A stretch of DNA of 22,281 bases, taken from assembly GCA_964388155.1 (NCBI GenBank), contig CAYLYH010000035.1, positions 1 to 22,281 on the forward strand, read 5' to 3'. Shown piece after piece: positions 1-8,100 of this stretch; the first letter of the stretch is position 1; each line of letters opens with the position of its first letter. This DNA comes from JACNKV01 sp964388155. Its GTDB lineage: Bacteria > Fidelibacterota > Marinisomatia > Marinisomatales > JACNKV01. Under the pieces are notes generated by a model. It was not told where the DNA came from. It worked only from the letters and a program-made list of their open reading frames with translations, and did no database searches. The position numbers were made by a program, and so were the translations under genes.

Positions 1-149
1 CGAATGCTGCCATTGTATCCTGTGGAGAGAATGGTTTTTCCACGGACGATAACGGCACCCACATGTTTCCGATCACACGTAGATCGCGTGGCAACTTCTT
101 TAGCAATATTCATGAAATATTTTTCCCAGCTTATACGTTTTTTTGTCAT
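1..149 (-). CDS. dCMP deaminase family protein, 5' part only
   Basis: The reverse strand from the ATG at 149 reads MTKKRISWEKYF, then NIAKEVATRSTCDRKHVGA, then VIVRGKTILSTGYNGSI, and runs off the window edge. This N-terminus is typical of the ComEB/dCMP deaminase family, which deaminates dCMP to dUMP for dTTP synthesis. The first family blocks (W-x-x-YF near the start, ATRSTCDRKHVGA, STGYNGS) are present. The zinc-binding His-Ala-Glu and Cys-x-x-Cys motifs would lie outside the window, so catalysis cannot be judged. About 49 residues are visible. It is the last visible gene of a long minus-strand series and follows a deoxyribosyltransferase-like gene, which fits a nucleotide-metabolism role. 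The family call is secure; the substrate (dCMP rather than another cytidine compound) comes from the family. Confidence 0.85.
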   Translation of the reverse strand, partial: MTKKRISWEKYFMNIAKEVATRSTCDRKHVGAVIVRGKTILSTGYNGSI

Positions 150-193
150 GGATTCCTCATTTTGAATGGCACAAAGTTAAATGAGAAAGTCGT

Positions 194-217
194 GAGTAGA
201 AAGGAGAAAAGGAGACC
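194..217. repeat. Short degenerate 8-bp-period repeat
   Basis: Three purine-rich octads in a row (GAGTAGAA, AGGAGAAA, AGGAGACC) lie between the deaminase start and the end of the deoxyribosyltransferase-like gene. They resemble the longer octad arrays in other gaps of this block. Alone this would be weak; the resemblance to the other arrays is the reason for listing it. Confidence 0.4.
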
Positions 218-277
218 GCGTAGATATTCATGAATTTATTGTATCTCTCCAAATTAACGCTCTTTAGGTTTCTCACT

Positions 278-586
278 TTACAGGTTGTCCACCATCGGCG
301 TAATTGAAATTATAGTTTTATGTTTATCATAACCACGAACCATTTCCAATGCAGTTCCCATGCTTGCTTCCGGAAGACATGCTATGATAACGTCTGAATT
401 ACTTGCCTCTTCTGCCATTTTAAATAAAACCCGACTTGCCTTCAACCCGTCATAATCTATACTGTTTGGATTTAGCGAAAATGGATCAATAATTTCCACT
501 TCAGGATGGTTGGCTATAATTGCCTTCCTGATGACTTCCCTGTATTGTTGTCCTTCCATATACCGGTTCGTTCTTGAACCTTGCAT
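278..586 (-). CDS. Nucleoside 2-deoxyribosyltransferase-like protein with a problematic start
   Basis: From the first ATG the product is 102 residues. The C-terminal half has SDVIIACLPEASMGTALEM, matching the nucleoside 2-deoxyribosyltransferase fold: a hydrophobic strand, then a G-T-x-x-E block holding the family's catalytic Glu. Such enzymes exchange or hydrolyse the N-glycosidic bond of deoxynucleosides or deoxynucleotides. The reading frame stays open upstream to 646 and encodes KVFISGI directly before the ATG-encoded Met. That is the expected first strand of the fold, so the true protein very likely begins upstream of 586. No ATG, GTG or TTG exists in that extension. The best candidate is ATA at 617-619 (giving I/M-P-Q-F-K-V-F-I-S-G), with AAGAAG six bases upstream. 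It is either a rare start codon, a recent ATG-to-ATA change, or a sequence error. The next gene is a dCMP deaminase, so a shared deoxynucleotide role is plausible. Confidence 0.7.
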   Translation of the reverse strand: MQGSRTNRYMEGQQYREVIRKAIIANHPEVEIIDPFSLNPNSIDYDGLKASRVLFKMAEEASNSDVIIACLPEASMGTALEMVRGYDKHKTIISITPMVDNL

Positions 587-723
587 AATCCCGGAAATAA
601 AAACTTTAAACTGAGGTATGATGTACTTCTTAAGATAATCCCAAATTTATTATTCGTAAGATTGGTGGTTTTTGTATGCGAACTTCTAACACAAAGCATA
701 ATATTTAACATTACTCCAAATCT

Positions 724-771
724 CCACTTCTCCCATTCTCCGTTTCTCCCACTCACCATTCCCCAGTTCAC
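724..771. repeat. Degenerate 8-bp-period repeat after ahcY
   Basis: Six octads in phase on the plus strand: CCACTTCT, CCCATTCT, CCGTTTCT, CCCACTCA, CCATTCCC, CAGTTCAC. The array ends exactly at the ahcY stop codon (771-773), so it forms the start of the ahcY 3' untranslated region. The rest of the gap up to the next gene (about 150 bases) is AT-rich; no clear terminator was seen in it. Confidence 0.7.
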
Positions 772-2192
772 TAATATCGATACGAATCCGGTTTATACGG
801 ACCTTCTTTCGGAATGCCCAGATAATCTGCCTGCTTATTTGTAAGTTTTGTCAACGTGGCTCCGATATGTCCAAGATGCAGCCGTGCAACTTCTTCATCC
901 AATATTTTCGGAAGCGTGTATACACCAATTTTAGGTTTGTCTTTTGCCAATGCCATCTGCGCCAGTACTTGATTGGTGAATGAATTACTCATCACAAAGG
1001 CCGGATGTCCGGTGGCGTTCCCAAGGTTCACCAAGCGTCCCTCAGAGAGCAAATAAATCTGATGTCCGTCGTTAAAATCGTATCTGTCCACTTGCGGTTT
1101 GATATTTGTGCGTTCGGCATCATACGCTTCATTCAGCGCATCCACCTCAATTTCATTATCGAAATGCCCGATATTGCAAACGATGGCTTGATCTTTCATA
1201 TTCCGCATATGTTCCAGCGTAATCACGTCGCGATTTCCGGTGGCGGTTACAAAAATATTTGTTTCTTCCAATGCTTGTTCAACGGTAACTACCTCAAAAC
1301 CTTCCATAGATGCCTGCAAGGCGCAGATCGGGTCGATTTCAGTAACCAGTACTCGTGCGCCATACCCCCGCATGGATTGTGCACAGCCTCTCCCGACATC
1401 ACCATATCCGCAGATGGTGACGGTTTTCCCGGCAATCATGACATCCGTGGCACGTTTAATACCGTCGGCCAGCGATTCACGGCAACCGTAAATATTGTCA
1501 AACTTAGATTTTGTCACGGAATCATTCACGTTGTAAACAGGGAATAAAAGGGTGTCGTTCTTCTCCATTTGCAGTACGCGATGAACACCAGTGGTTGTTT
1601 CTTCGGATGATCCGATGATATTCTCCACAACTTTATGCCAATGGTTCGAGTCTTTTTCTAGCACATCCCGCAACAATTCTTCGACAACCTGTTCTTCCAG
1701 GACATTAGTGGTAATATTCGGGGTATCTCCATGTTCCGCAAAATAGGTTTCCAACTCATAGCCCTTGTGGATCAATAACGTGGCATCTCCGCCATCATCA
1801 ACGATAAGATCGGGACCTTCATTTCCATTATGCGTCAGAGCTTGCAGCGTGCACCACCAATACTCCTCAAGCGTTTCACCTTTCCAGGCAAAAACGGGAG
1901 TTCCGGTTTCCGCGATGGCTGCCGCGGCCTGATCCTGCGTGGAGAAAATATTACAGCTTGCCCAGCGGATATTCGCCCCCAAGTCTTTTAGAGTTTCAAT
2001 CAGTACGGCGGTTTCCGTGGTCATGTGTAGCGAACCGGTGATATTGAATCCTTGCAATGGCTGGTCAGTACCGTATTTTTTCCGCACGGACATTAAGCCC
2101 GGCATTTCTTTTTCAGCTATTTCGATAGCTTTCCGCCCGGCGGGTGCTAAATCAATTTCTTTGATTTTATAGTTTATGTTGTCTGCGATCAT
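771..2192 (-). CDS. ahcY: Adenosylhomocysteinase (SAH hydrolase)
   Basis: Cytosolic NAD-dependent enzyme that splits S-adenosylhomocysteine into adenosine and homocysteine, removing the inhibitor left by SAM-dependent methylation and returning homocysteine to MetH. The chosen start gives 473 residues, normal for the family. Visible signatures are LHMTTETAVLIETL and GAEV-like substrate blocks in the N-terminal half, the NAD-binding TICGYGDVGRGCAQSM glycine-rich loop, and the conserved C-terminal end PYKPDSYRY. The frame is open further upstream to 2300, but those 36 codons run into an octad repeat. The ATG at 2190-2192 has AAAGGA about ten bases upstream and directly precedes the conserved IADN...IKEIDLAPAGRKAIEIAE start. 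An ATG at 2211-2213 is the alternative. It is the last SAM-cycle gene of the minus-strand cluster, 141 bases after the four-helix-bundle gene. Confidence 0.96.
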   Translation of the reverse strand: MIADNINYKIKEIDLAPAGRKAIEIAEKEMPGLMSVRKKYGTDQPLQGFNITGSLHMTTETAVLIETLKDLGANIRWASCNIFSTQDQAAAAIAETGTPVFAWKGETLEEYWWCTLQALTHNGNEGPDLIVDDGGDATLLIHKGYELETYFAEHGDTPNITTNVLEEQVVEELLRDVLEKDSNHWHKVVENIIGSSEETTTGVHRVLQMEKNDTLLFPVYNVNDSVTKSKFDNIYGCRESLADGIKRATDVMIAGKTVTICGYGDVGRGCAQSMRGYGARVLVTEIDPICALQASMEGFEVVTVEQALEETNIFVTATGNRDVITLEHMRNMKDQAIVCNIGHFDNEIEVDALNEAYDAERTNIKPQVDRYDFNDGHQIYLLSEGRLVNLGNATGHPAFVMSNSFTNQVLAQMALAKDKPKIGVYTLPKILDEEVARLHLGHIGATLTKLTNKQADYLGIPKEGPYKPDSYRY

Positions 2193-2250
2193 TTTTATTT
2201 TTCCTTTATTCATATGTTTGGCCGCCTTTGGCAGGTTAATGTGTTTATAG

Positions 2251-2346
2251 GTTGATGAATTGACAGGTAGAAGAGTTGAAAAACCGCTTCTACTCTCCAA
2301 CTCTTAAACTCCTTTACTTTTCTACTCATTTACTCATCTACTTTTT
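2251..2346. repeat. Array of twelve in-phase degenerate octads between the four-helix-bundle gene and ahcY
   Basis: The 96 bases divide exactly into twelve 8-bp units. The first four have the form GTTGATGA, ATTGACAG, GTAGAAGA, GTTGAAAA. After a linking unit ACCGCTTC, the last seven have the opposite polarity: TACTCTCC, AACTCTTA, AACTCCTT, TACTTTTC, TACTCATT, TACTCATC, TACTTTTT. The polarity switch gives a small inverted repeat (GTAGAAG at 2267-2273 with CTTCTAC at 2287-2293). The right end overlaps the last codons and stop of the four-helix-bundle gene. Confidence 0.8.
2276..2341. repeat. Left copy of direct repeat flanking the four-helix-bundle gene
   Basis: This segment matches 2711-2775 along its length with few mismatches and a small indel. 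It includes an identical 23-base stretch at 2313-2335 and 2747-2769, plus the non-repetitive marker AACCGCTTC in both copies. The shared marker shows common descent and not just similar low complexity. Confidence 0.8.
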
Positions 2347-2708
2347 TGCAATTCCTTTGACTTTAGATATTTTATCAAATTTAGAAGTTTAGGGCGTATT
2401 ATATCCACGCTTTTCATCAATTGACCAATACCATTTGAAAAGTTTAATTCTTTCGCAATGATTAGTTGAGTTTCAATTTCTGAAAGCGAACCTAAGGCAA
2501 TGTATAGAAAACGAATATAGTCTTTGTTTGAGTTTCGTGCTGCTCCCTCTGCAATATTAGATGGTATTGACACAGCAGATCTTCTTATTTGTGAAATAAT
2601 TCCAAACTTCTCATCGTCAGGAAAATCTTTGGTGATTTTATAAATATCTTTCACCAATTCAATTCCAAGTTTCCAAACATCCAAGTTCTTGTGCGTAGTA
2701 CCACTCAT
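2334..2708 (-). CDS. Four-helix-bundle protein (23S rRNA intervening-sequence type)
   Basis: The 124-residue product shows the family hallmarks: an N-terminal HKNLDVWKLGIELVKDIYKIT helix, then FPDDEKFGIISQIRRSAVSIPSNIAEGAAR, then a helix containing FLYIALGSLSEIETQLIIA. The length is normal. The family is named after proteins encoded in 23S rRNA intervening sequences, but most members are free-standing genes scattered through genomes and their biochemical role is unknown. Here it sits inside the methionine-cycle operon between metK and ahcY, same strand, flanked by related repeat copies. Its last residues and stop codon lie in the octad array at 2251-2346. No strong ribosome binding site precedes the ATG. 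It looks like a passenger insertion and not a SAM-cycle enzyme. Confidence 0.92.
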   Translation of the reverse strand: MSGTTHKNLDVWKLGIELVKDIYKITKDFPDDEKFGIISQIRRSAVSIPSNIAEGAARNSNKDYIRFLYIALGSLSEIETQLIIAKELNFSNGIGQLMKSVDIIRPKLLNLIKYLKSKELQKSR

Positions 2709-2710
2709 TT

Positions 2711-2800
2711 TTGAATAACCGCTTCCACTTTCAACTCTTTAACCCGTTTACTTTTCTACTCATTTACTCTTCTACTTTCTACTTTCAACTCTTCAACTTT
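2711..2800. repeat. Right flanking repeat copy and octad array between metK and the four-helix-bundle gene
   Basis: C/T-rich units with ACT recurring at 7- or 8-base steps run across this stretch. The part 2711-2775 is the second copy of the direct repeat at 2276-2341. The array reaches into metK: the metK stop codon (2756-2758) and its last roughly ten codons are made of repeat sequence. Confidence 0.75.
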
Positions 2801-3946
2801 ATCCGTTTTCTCCCAAGTAAAGTTATTTTCATTACGTCCAAAATGTCCGTAGGCTGATGTCGGACGGTAAATCGGTCTCTTCAGTTTCAGATGATCAATA
2901 ATATCCTTCGGTTTCAGCGGGAAGACTTTGTGAACAATTTTGGTGAGTTTTTCGTCATCCAATATTCCTGTGCCAAATGTTTTTACCGAAAGCGATGTCG
3001 GTTTTGCTACGCCGATGGAATAAGAAAACTGCACTTCGCACCGTTCAGCCAATTCAGCTGCCACGATATTTTTTGCGATGTAGCGCGCCATATATGTTGC
3101 AGAGCGATCCACTTTTGACGGGTCTTTTCCACTGAAAGCGCCGCCGCCGTGCGGGGCATAACCGCCGTATGTATCGACGATGATCTTCCGCCCGGTCAAG
3201 CCGGTATCTGCTTCCGGCCCACCGGATACAAACCGCCCTGTTCCGTTCACAATAAAATCTTTTTTATACGGTAATTCAAATTCCTCAAGCACCGGAATGA
3301 TTACTTTATCAGACACTTCCTTTTCGATAAATGCATGCTCTTCACATTCGTCAGCGAATTTGTCTAGCATATCGTCATGCTGTGTAGCGATCACGGTCTT
3401 TTTAACTGACACCGGTTTCGTTCCGTTGTACTCTATCGTGACTTGAGATTTTCCGTCAGGTCTGAGCCAGAGCAGTGTTTTATCCTTGCGTAATTCGGTT
3501 AGTTTGCGTGTAAGTGCCTGTGCCATCATAATGGGAAGCGGCATGAGTTCCGGGGTTTCGGTGCAGGCATAACCGAACATCAAGCCCTGATCTCCGGCAC
3601 CTTGTTCACGGTCATCGTCTTCATCCACACCTTGGGCAATATCCCGGCTCTGTGAATGAAGTGTGGACACTACCCGGACTTCATCACTATCCATGCCATA
3701 GTCACTATTGATATATCCTATTTCCTCTAACGTTTGTTTTACGATTCTTTCCACCTCGCAAAATCCATTGGTGCGGACTTCTCCGGCGACTGTGATCATC
3801 CCTTTGGTTGCCAGTGTTTCACAGGCGACATGCGATTCAGAATCCTGGGCTAATAAATTGTCCAAAATTGCATCAGAAATCGCATCACAGACTTTGTCCG
3901 GGTGCCCTTCAGATACCGATTCAGATGTAAATAAGTACGTATTCAT
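2756..3946 (-). CDS. metK: S-adenosylmethionine synthase
   Basis: Cytosolic enzyme that makes SAM from methionine and ATP, releasing phosphate and pyrophosphate. The 396-residue product starts MNTYLFTSESVSEGHPDK and carries the family blocks EGHPDKVCDAISDAILD (methionine/ATP site), GAGDQGLMFGYA and the phosphate-binding GGGAFSGKDPSKVDRS. The ATG at 3944-3946 was chosen because AGGAGA lies six bases upstream and the sequence then begins at the family's usual N-terminus. The frame is open 17 codons further upstream without conserved sequence. The C-terminus continues past the usual WEKTDKVEELK with about eight extra residues encoded by a degenerate repeat array, so the original stop appears to have been replaced. 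It follows metF on the same strand after 193 bases. Confidence 0.97.
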   Translation of the reverse strand: MNTYLFTSESVSEGHPDKVCDAISDAILDNLLAQDSESHVACETLATKGMITVAGEVRTNGFCEVERIVKQTLEEIGYINSDYGMDSDEVRVVSTLHSQSRDIAQGVDEDDDREQGAGDQGLMFGYACTETPELMPLPIMMAQALTRKLTELRKDKTLLWLRPDGKSQVTIEYNGTKPVSVKKTVIATQHDDMLDKFADECEEHAFIEKEVSDKVIIPVLEEFELPYKKDFIVNGTGRFVSGGPEADTGLTGRKIIVDTYGGYAPHGGGAFSGKDPSKVDRSATYMARYIAKNIVAAELAERCEVQFSYSIGVAKPTSLSVKTFGTGILDDEKLTKIVHKVFPLKPKDIIDHLKLKRPIYRPTSAYGHFGRNENNFTWEKTDKVEELKVESRRVNE

Positions 3947-4045
3947 GGTTTCTCCTATTCCTTTATTTGTTATTTTTTCAAATGGAGACATGAGCAATTC
4001 TATTCAAATACAAGGTCAAAATTACGATATTCTCCATATTACTTA

Positions 4046-4145
4046 AGAGTTAAAGTGCTAAAGTGTTATGGTGTTAGGATGTTCACTGCTAACTACTCTC
4101 CCGCCGGAGGTGAGCAGACTACTTTTAACTTTATGACTTTCAACT
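4046..4145. repeat. Octad repeats of opposite polarity in the metF-metK gap
   Basis: The left arm reads AGTGCTAA, AGTGTTAT, GGTGTTAG and so on from 4054. The right arm, from 4118 into the metF stop region, has ACT recurring every 7-8 bases. The arms are imperfect inverted repeats of each other (plus-strand GAGTTAAAGTGCTAAAGT against ACTTTATGACTTTCAACTC), enclosing about 60 bases. The transcript could therefore form a long imperfect hairpin between metF and metK. Confidence 0.55.
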
Positions 4146-5084
4146 CAGTTGTTTCACGATTTGCGTGACGGTACCGGCATCGTTCAAAACATAAAAATGG
4201 ATGTTTTTCACACCGGAGTTTAACAGTCCTTCAGCTTGTTTTAATCCCCACTGTTTACCGATTTCTTTTATGTGCTCAGTAGAAGCAGTAATTTCATCCA
4301 CCAATTCATCGGGGAGGTTCACAAAAAAGTTTTTCGGAATAGCCGTCAGCTGTTTTACACGGTCTAATATTTTTATACCGGGAATAATCGGAACGGTAAT
4401 CCCTGCGGTACGGCATTTTTCCACAAAATCAAAATATACATCGTTGTCAAAGAACATCTGTGTCACGATGTAATCTGCTCCGGCATCCACCTTCTTCTTA
4501 AGATTGGTAATATCCGTTTTTAGGTTGGGGGCTTCAAAATGTTTCTCAGGATATCCACCTACCCCCACACACATATCAATAGGATCAGGATTCAGAATTT
4601 CGTCCAAATAAACAGCGTTTTTCAAATCATCCAACTGTTTCACCAAATCGGATGTATAACTGTTGATACTGCGATCTTTTTGCACAGGTTTTTTATAATT
4701 GGTTTCATCCCCGCGGACGGCTAACATGTTCTGAATACCAAGGAAATTCAATTCAATTAAAGCATCTTCCGTTTCTTCACGGGTAAATCCACGGCAAAGC
4801 AGGTGAGCCACGGTATCAATTTTGAACCGGTTTTGGATAATCCCACAGATACTGATCGTCCCGGGGCGTTTTTTCCGGATTCGGCGTTTGATCGTTCCGG
4901 AACCCATTTCTTCATAATGTGCTTCGGCCGAATGACTGGTAACATCGATATACGGCGGATTGAACGGTTGCAGCTGTTTGACAATATCGATAATTTCCTG
5001 TGCGCTCTTTCCACGTGGCGGCGGTATAATCTCATAGCTGAATAACGGTGACGTGGCTTTGTCTATATGTTCAATGACTTTCAT
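4140..5084 (-). CDS. metF: 5,10-methylenetetrahydrofolate reductase
   Basis: Flavin-dependent cytosolic enzyme that reduces 5,10-methylene-THF to 5-methyl-THF, the methyl donor used by MetH. The 314-residue length is slightly above the bacterial norm of about 295. Family features include the N-terminal SPLFSYEIIPPPRGKS strand holding the catalytic Glu, the YIDVTSHSA segment, the LAVRGD motif, the GGYPEKHFEA block, and VDAGADYIVTQMFFD followed by IPGIKIL. The start at 5084 fits the family N-terminus; its ribosome binding site is weak. It lies 82 bases after metH in the same direction, so it is probably co-transcribed and shares SAM control through the metH leader. Confidence 0.96.
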   Translation of the reverse strand: MKVIEHIDKATSPLFSYEIIPPPRGKSAQEIIDIVKQLQPFNPPYIDVTSHSAEAHYEEMGSGTIKRRIRKKRPGTISICGIIQNRFKIDTVAHLLCRGFTREETEDALIELNFLGIQNMLAVRGDETNYKKPVQKDRSINSYTSDLVKQLDDLKNAVYLDEILNPDPIDMCVGVGGYPEKHFEAPNLKTDITNLKKKVDAGADYIVTQMFFDNDVYFDFVEKCRTAGITVPIIPGIKILDRVKQLTAIPKNFFVNLPDELVDEITASTEHIKEIGKQWGLKQAEGLLNSGVKNIHFYVLNDAGTVTQIVKQLS

Positions 5085-5097
5085 AATGTTTTACCAA

Positions 5098-5129
5098 GTT
5101 GATGGGTAGATGGGTTAACGAGTAGAAGG
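5098..5129. repeat. Four in-phase octads between metH and metF
   Basis: GTTGATGG, GTAGATGG, GTTAACGA, GTAGAAGG follow one another without gaps. They have the same form as the first half of the array at 2251-2346, which links this gap to the others in the operon. Confidence 0.7.
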
Positions 5130-5166
5130 GGCTGCCTTGATATGACTGACGCCTGTATCCTTAAAA

Positions 5167-8100
5167 TTACATCCATTTCTTAATTTCCTCTTTTGTCATT
5201 CCTCTTCTATTGGCGTAGTCGTTTAGTTGATCATCGCCGACTTTTCCGATACCAAAATATCGTGATTTAGGATGAGAAAAATACCATCCACAAACAGAAG
5301 TCGGCGGATTCATCGCAAAACTTTCAGTAAGTGAGGTGCCTATATTTTCCGATACTTTCAAAACCGTAAATAATGTTTGTTTTTCCTGATGATCCGGGCA
5401 GGCGGGATATCCCGGGGCAGGACGAATTCCAATGTAATATTCTTTTATCAAATCGTCGTTTGTGGAATCTTCATCTTTGGCATAACCCCAATATTCTTTA
5501 CGAACCTTTTCATGCAGATATTCTGCCAGCGCTTCGGCAAAACGGTCGCCAATTGCCTTTACAAGAATGCTGTTATATTCGTCGTGATTATCCTCAAAAC
5601 GCTGAGCGGAATGCCGAACGCCTTGTATCGATACGGTGAACATTCCCAACCAATCGTGTGTGCCGGATTCTTTAGGAGCAATAAAATCGGCTAAGCATAA
5701 ATTAGGTGTTTTTTCGTTCTTGTTAAATTGCTGACGGAGAAAATGAAACCGTTCGGAAATATCGTCCAGTTGAATTTCAACATCATCACCAACGGAATTA
5801 GCAGGGAAAAATCCAATCACAGCCTTGGGTTGAAACCAGTCATTTTGGAGGATGGTTTCTATCATTTGGGTCGCATCATTGTACAAGTCTTGTGCCTGCT
5901 GCCCGCTTTTTGGATCTGCAAAGAGTTGCGGATATTTCCCCTTCATCTCCCAAACCGCAAAGAACGGTGACCAATCAATATAGGGAATTAAGCTGCGGAG
6001 TGAAATATCCGTTAACACGTTTATTTTTGTAAAACTTGGTTTCGGTGGCGTGTAAGATTCCCAATCGGTTTTTAGCGCATTTTGCCGTGCAGATTGAATA
6101 GAGACGCGGGACGTTTTCTGTATTTTCTTGGTATACGATTTGCGAATTGCTTCATAGTCAGCGTTCACAGACGCTACAAATTCGATGTGTTCTTTCCCTA
6201 ACATGTGGGATGCTGTACTCACAGCGCGCGAAGCATCTTTTACGTGAACCACCGGGGAAGAATACTGTTCTGCTATTTTAAGTGCTGTATGCTTTTTTGA
6301 TGTCGTTGCACCGCCGATCATTAACGGCACGTTCAATTGGTTTCGTTCAAGTTCTTTCGCCACATTTGCCATTTCATTCAGCGATGGTGTAATCAGTCCG
6401 CTAAGCCCAATGATGTCCACATTCAGTTCTTTTGCTTTTGAGATGATCTGATCTGTCGGAACCATGACCCCAAGATCCACAACATGATACCCGTTGCATT
6501 CTAAAACCACTTTTACAATGTTTTTTCCAATATCATGCACATCACCTTTGACGGTGGCTATTAATATTTTCCCTGCGGATGTTGATACACCGGCTTCACT
6601 ATCTTCGATAAACGGCATGAGATATTCCACCGCCTTTTTCATGACCCGGGCGCTTTTCACCACTTGCGGTAAAAACATTTTTCCCGCACCGAACAGGTCG
6701 CCAACCTTATTCATTCCATCCATCAGTGGTCCTTCAATCACCTGCACAGGATTATCAAACCCCTTCCGGGCGTTTTCGGTATCTTCGATAATAAATTCGG
6801 TTATGCCCTCCACCAGTGCATAGACCAACCGCTCATCAGTGGGGAGGGTCCTCCACTGGGAGATTTTTTCTTTTATCACGAGATCATTGGAATAATCCCT
6901 GGCAATATTAAGCAAACGCTCAGTAGCATCATTGCGGCGATTAAACACCACATCTTCCACGGCTGTTTTGAGGGGCGGCTCAATGTCGTCATACACCGCC
7001 AGCTGCCCGGCGTTGACGATGCCCAAATCCATGCCGGCTTGAATGGCATGATATAGAAAAACAGAGTGCATGGCTTCGCGTACCGGATTGTTACCGCGAA
7101 ACGAAAAGGACAGATTGCTGACCCCGCCGCTGATATGCACGCCTGGCAACGTGGATTTGAGAATGGTCGCTGCTTCGATGTAATTCACGGCGTAATTTGC
7201 ATGTTCTTCCATTCCGGTACCGACAGCAAAGATGTTTACATCAAAAATAATGTTTTCGGGTGAAAAGCCAACGGTGTTTACCAGAAGATCATACGCCCGT
7301 TTACACACCGTTACTTTTTGATCGGACGTCTCTGCCTGCCCGCTTTCATCAAACGCCATCACCAAAACAGCGACACCATATTTCTTAATGAGAGATGCCT
7401 TGCGGATAAATTCAGATTCGCCATCTTTCAGGCTAATCGAATTGACGATGGCTTTTCCTTGAATGTTTTTCAGGGCGGTTTCAATGACCTCCCAATCTGA
7501 GGAGTCTATCATTATCGGAACCCGGCTGATATTGGGTTCGCCGGCAATCAATCGGAGAAATGTCTCCATTGCCTGCTTCGAATCGATGAGGGCTTCATCC
7601 ATATTGATGTCGATGATCTGCGCACCATTTTCAATCTGCTGGAAGGCGACACTGAGTGCCTCTTCGTACGCCTCGTTTTTTATCAGCCTGCGGAATTTTG
7701 CAGAACCGGCAACGTTTGTTCGCTCCCCGATATTAATAAAATTACTCTCCGGACGGATAATGAGCGGTTCCAATCCGCTGAGTGTTGTGTGTTGCTGAAC
7801 CTCCGGGATACTGCGCGGAGTAACGTCTGCAACCGCATCGGAAATCGCCTTGATATGTTCAGGTGTTGTTCCGCAACACCCACCGACGATATTCACCAGT
7901 CCTGATTCTGCAAACTCACGAATGGCAGCCGCCATATATTTTGGTGATTCGTCATAGTCACCCAGTTCATTGGGTAAGCCGGCGTTCGGGTGAACACTCA
8001 CACATGTATCTGCAATCATTGAGAGGTCACTCAAATATGGGCGGAGTTGATCTGCTCCGAAGGCACAGTTTAATCCGATACTCAGCGGGTTTGCATGACG

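Noticed and set aside
514..844. Small open frames on both strands in the ahcY downstream gap
   Set aside because: They consist of repeat sequence and the wrong frame of the deoxyribosyltransferase-like gene, with no family resemblance.
1005..1547. 180-codon plus-strand open frame opposite ahcY
   Set aside because: It is fully antisense to a clearly conserved enzyme and has no recognisable domain or signal.
2193..2300. Longer ahcY N-terminus
   Set aside because: Most of the extra codons are octad repeat sequence, and the internal ATG at 2192 has the better ribosome binding site and the family-typical start.
2251..2346. CRISPR array
   Set aside because: Units are 8 bases, degenerate and without spacers; no cas genes are present in the window.
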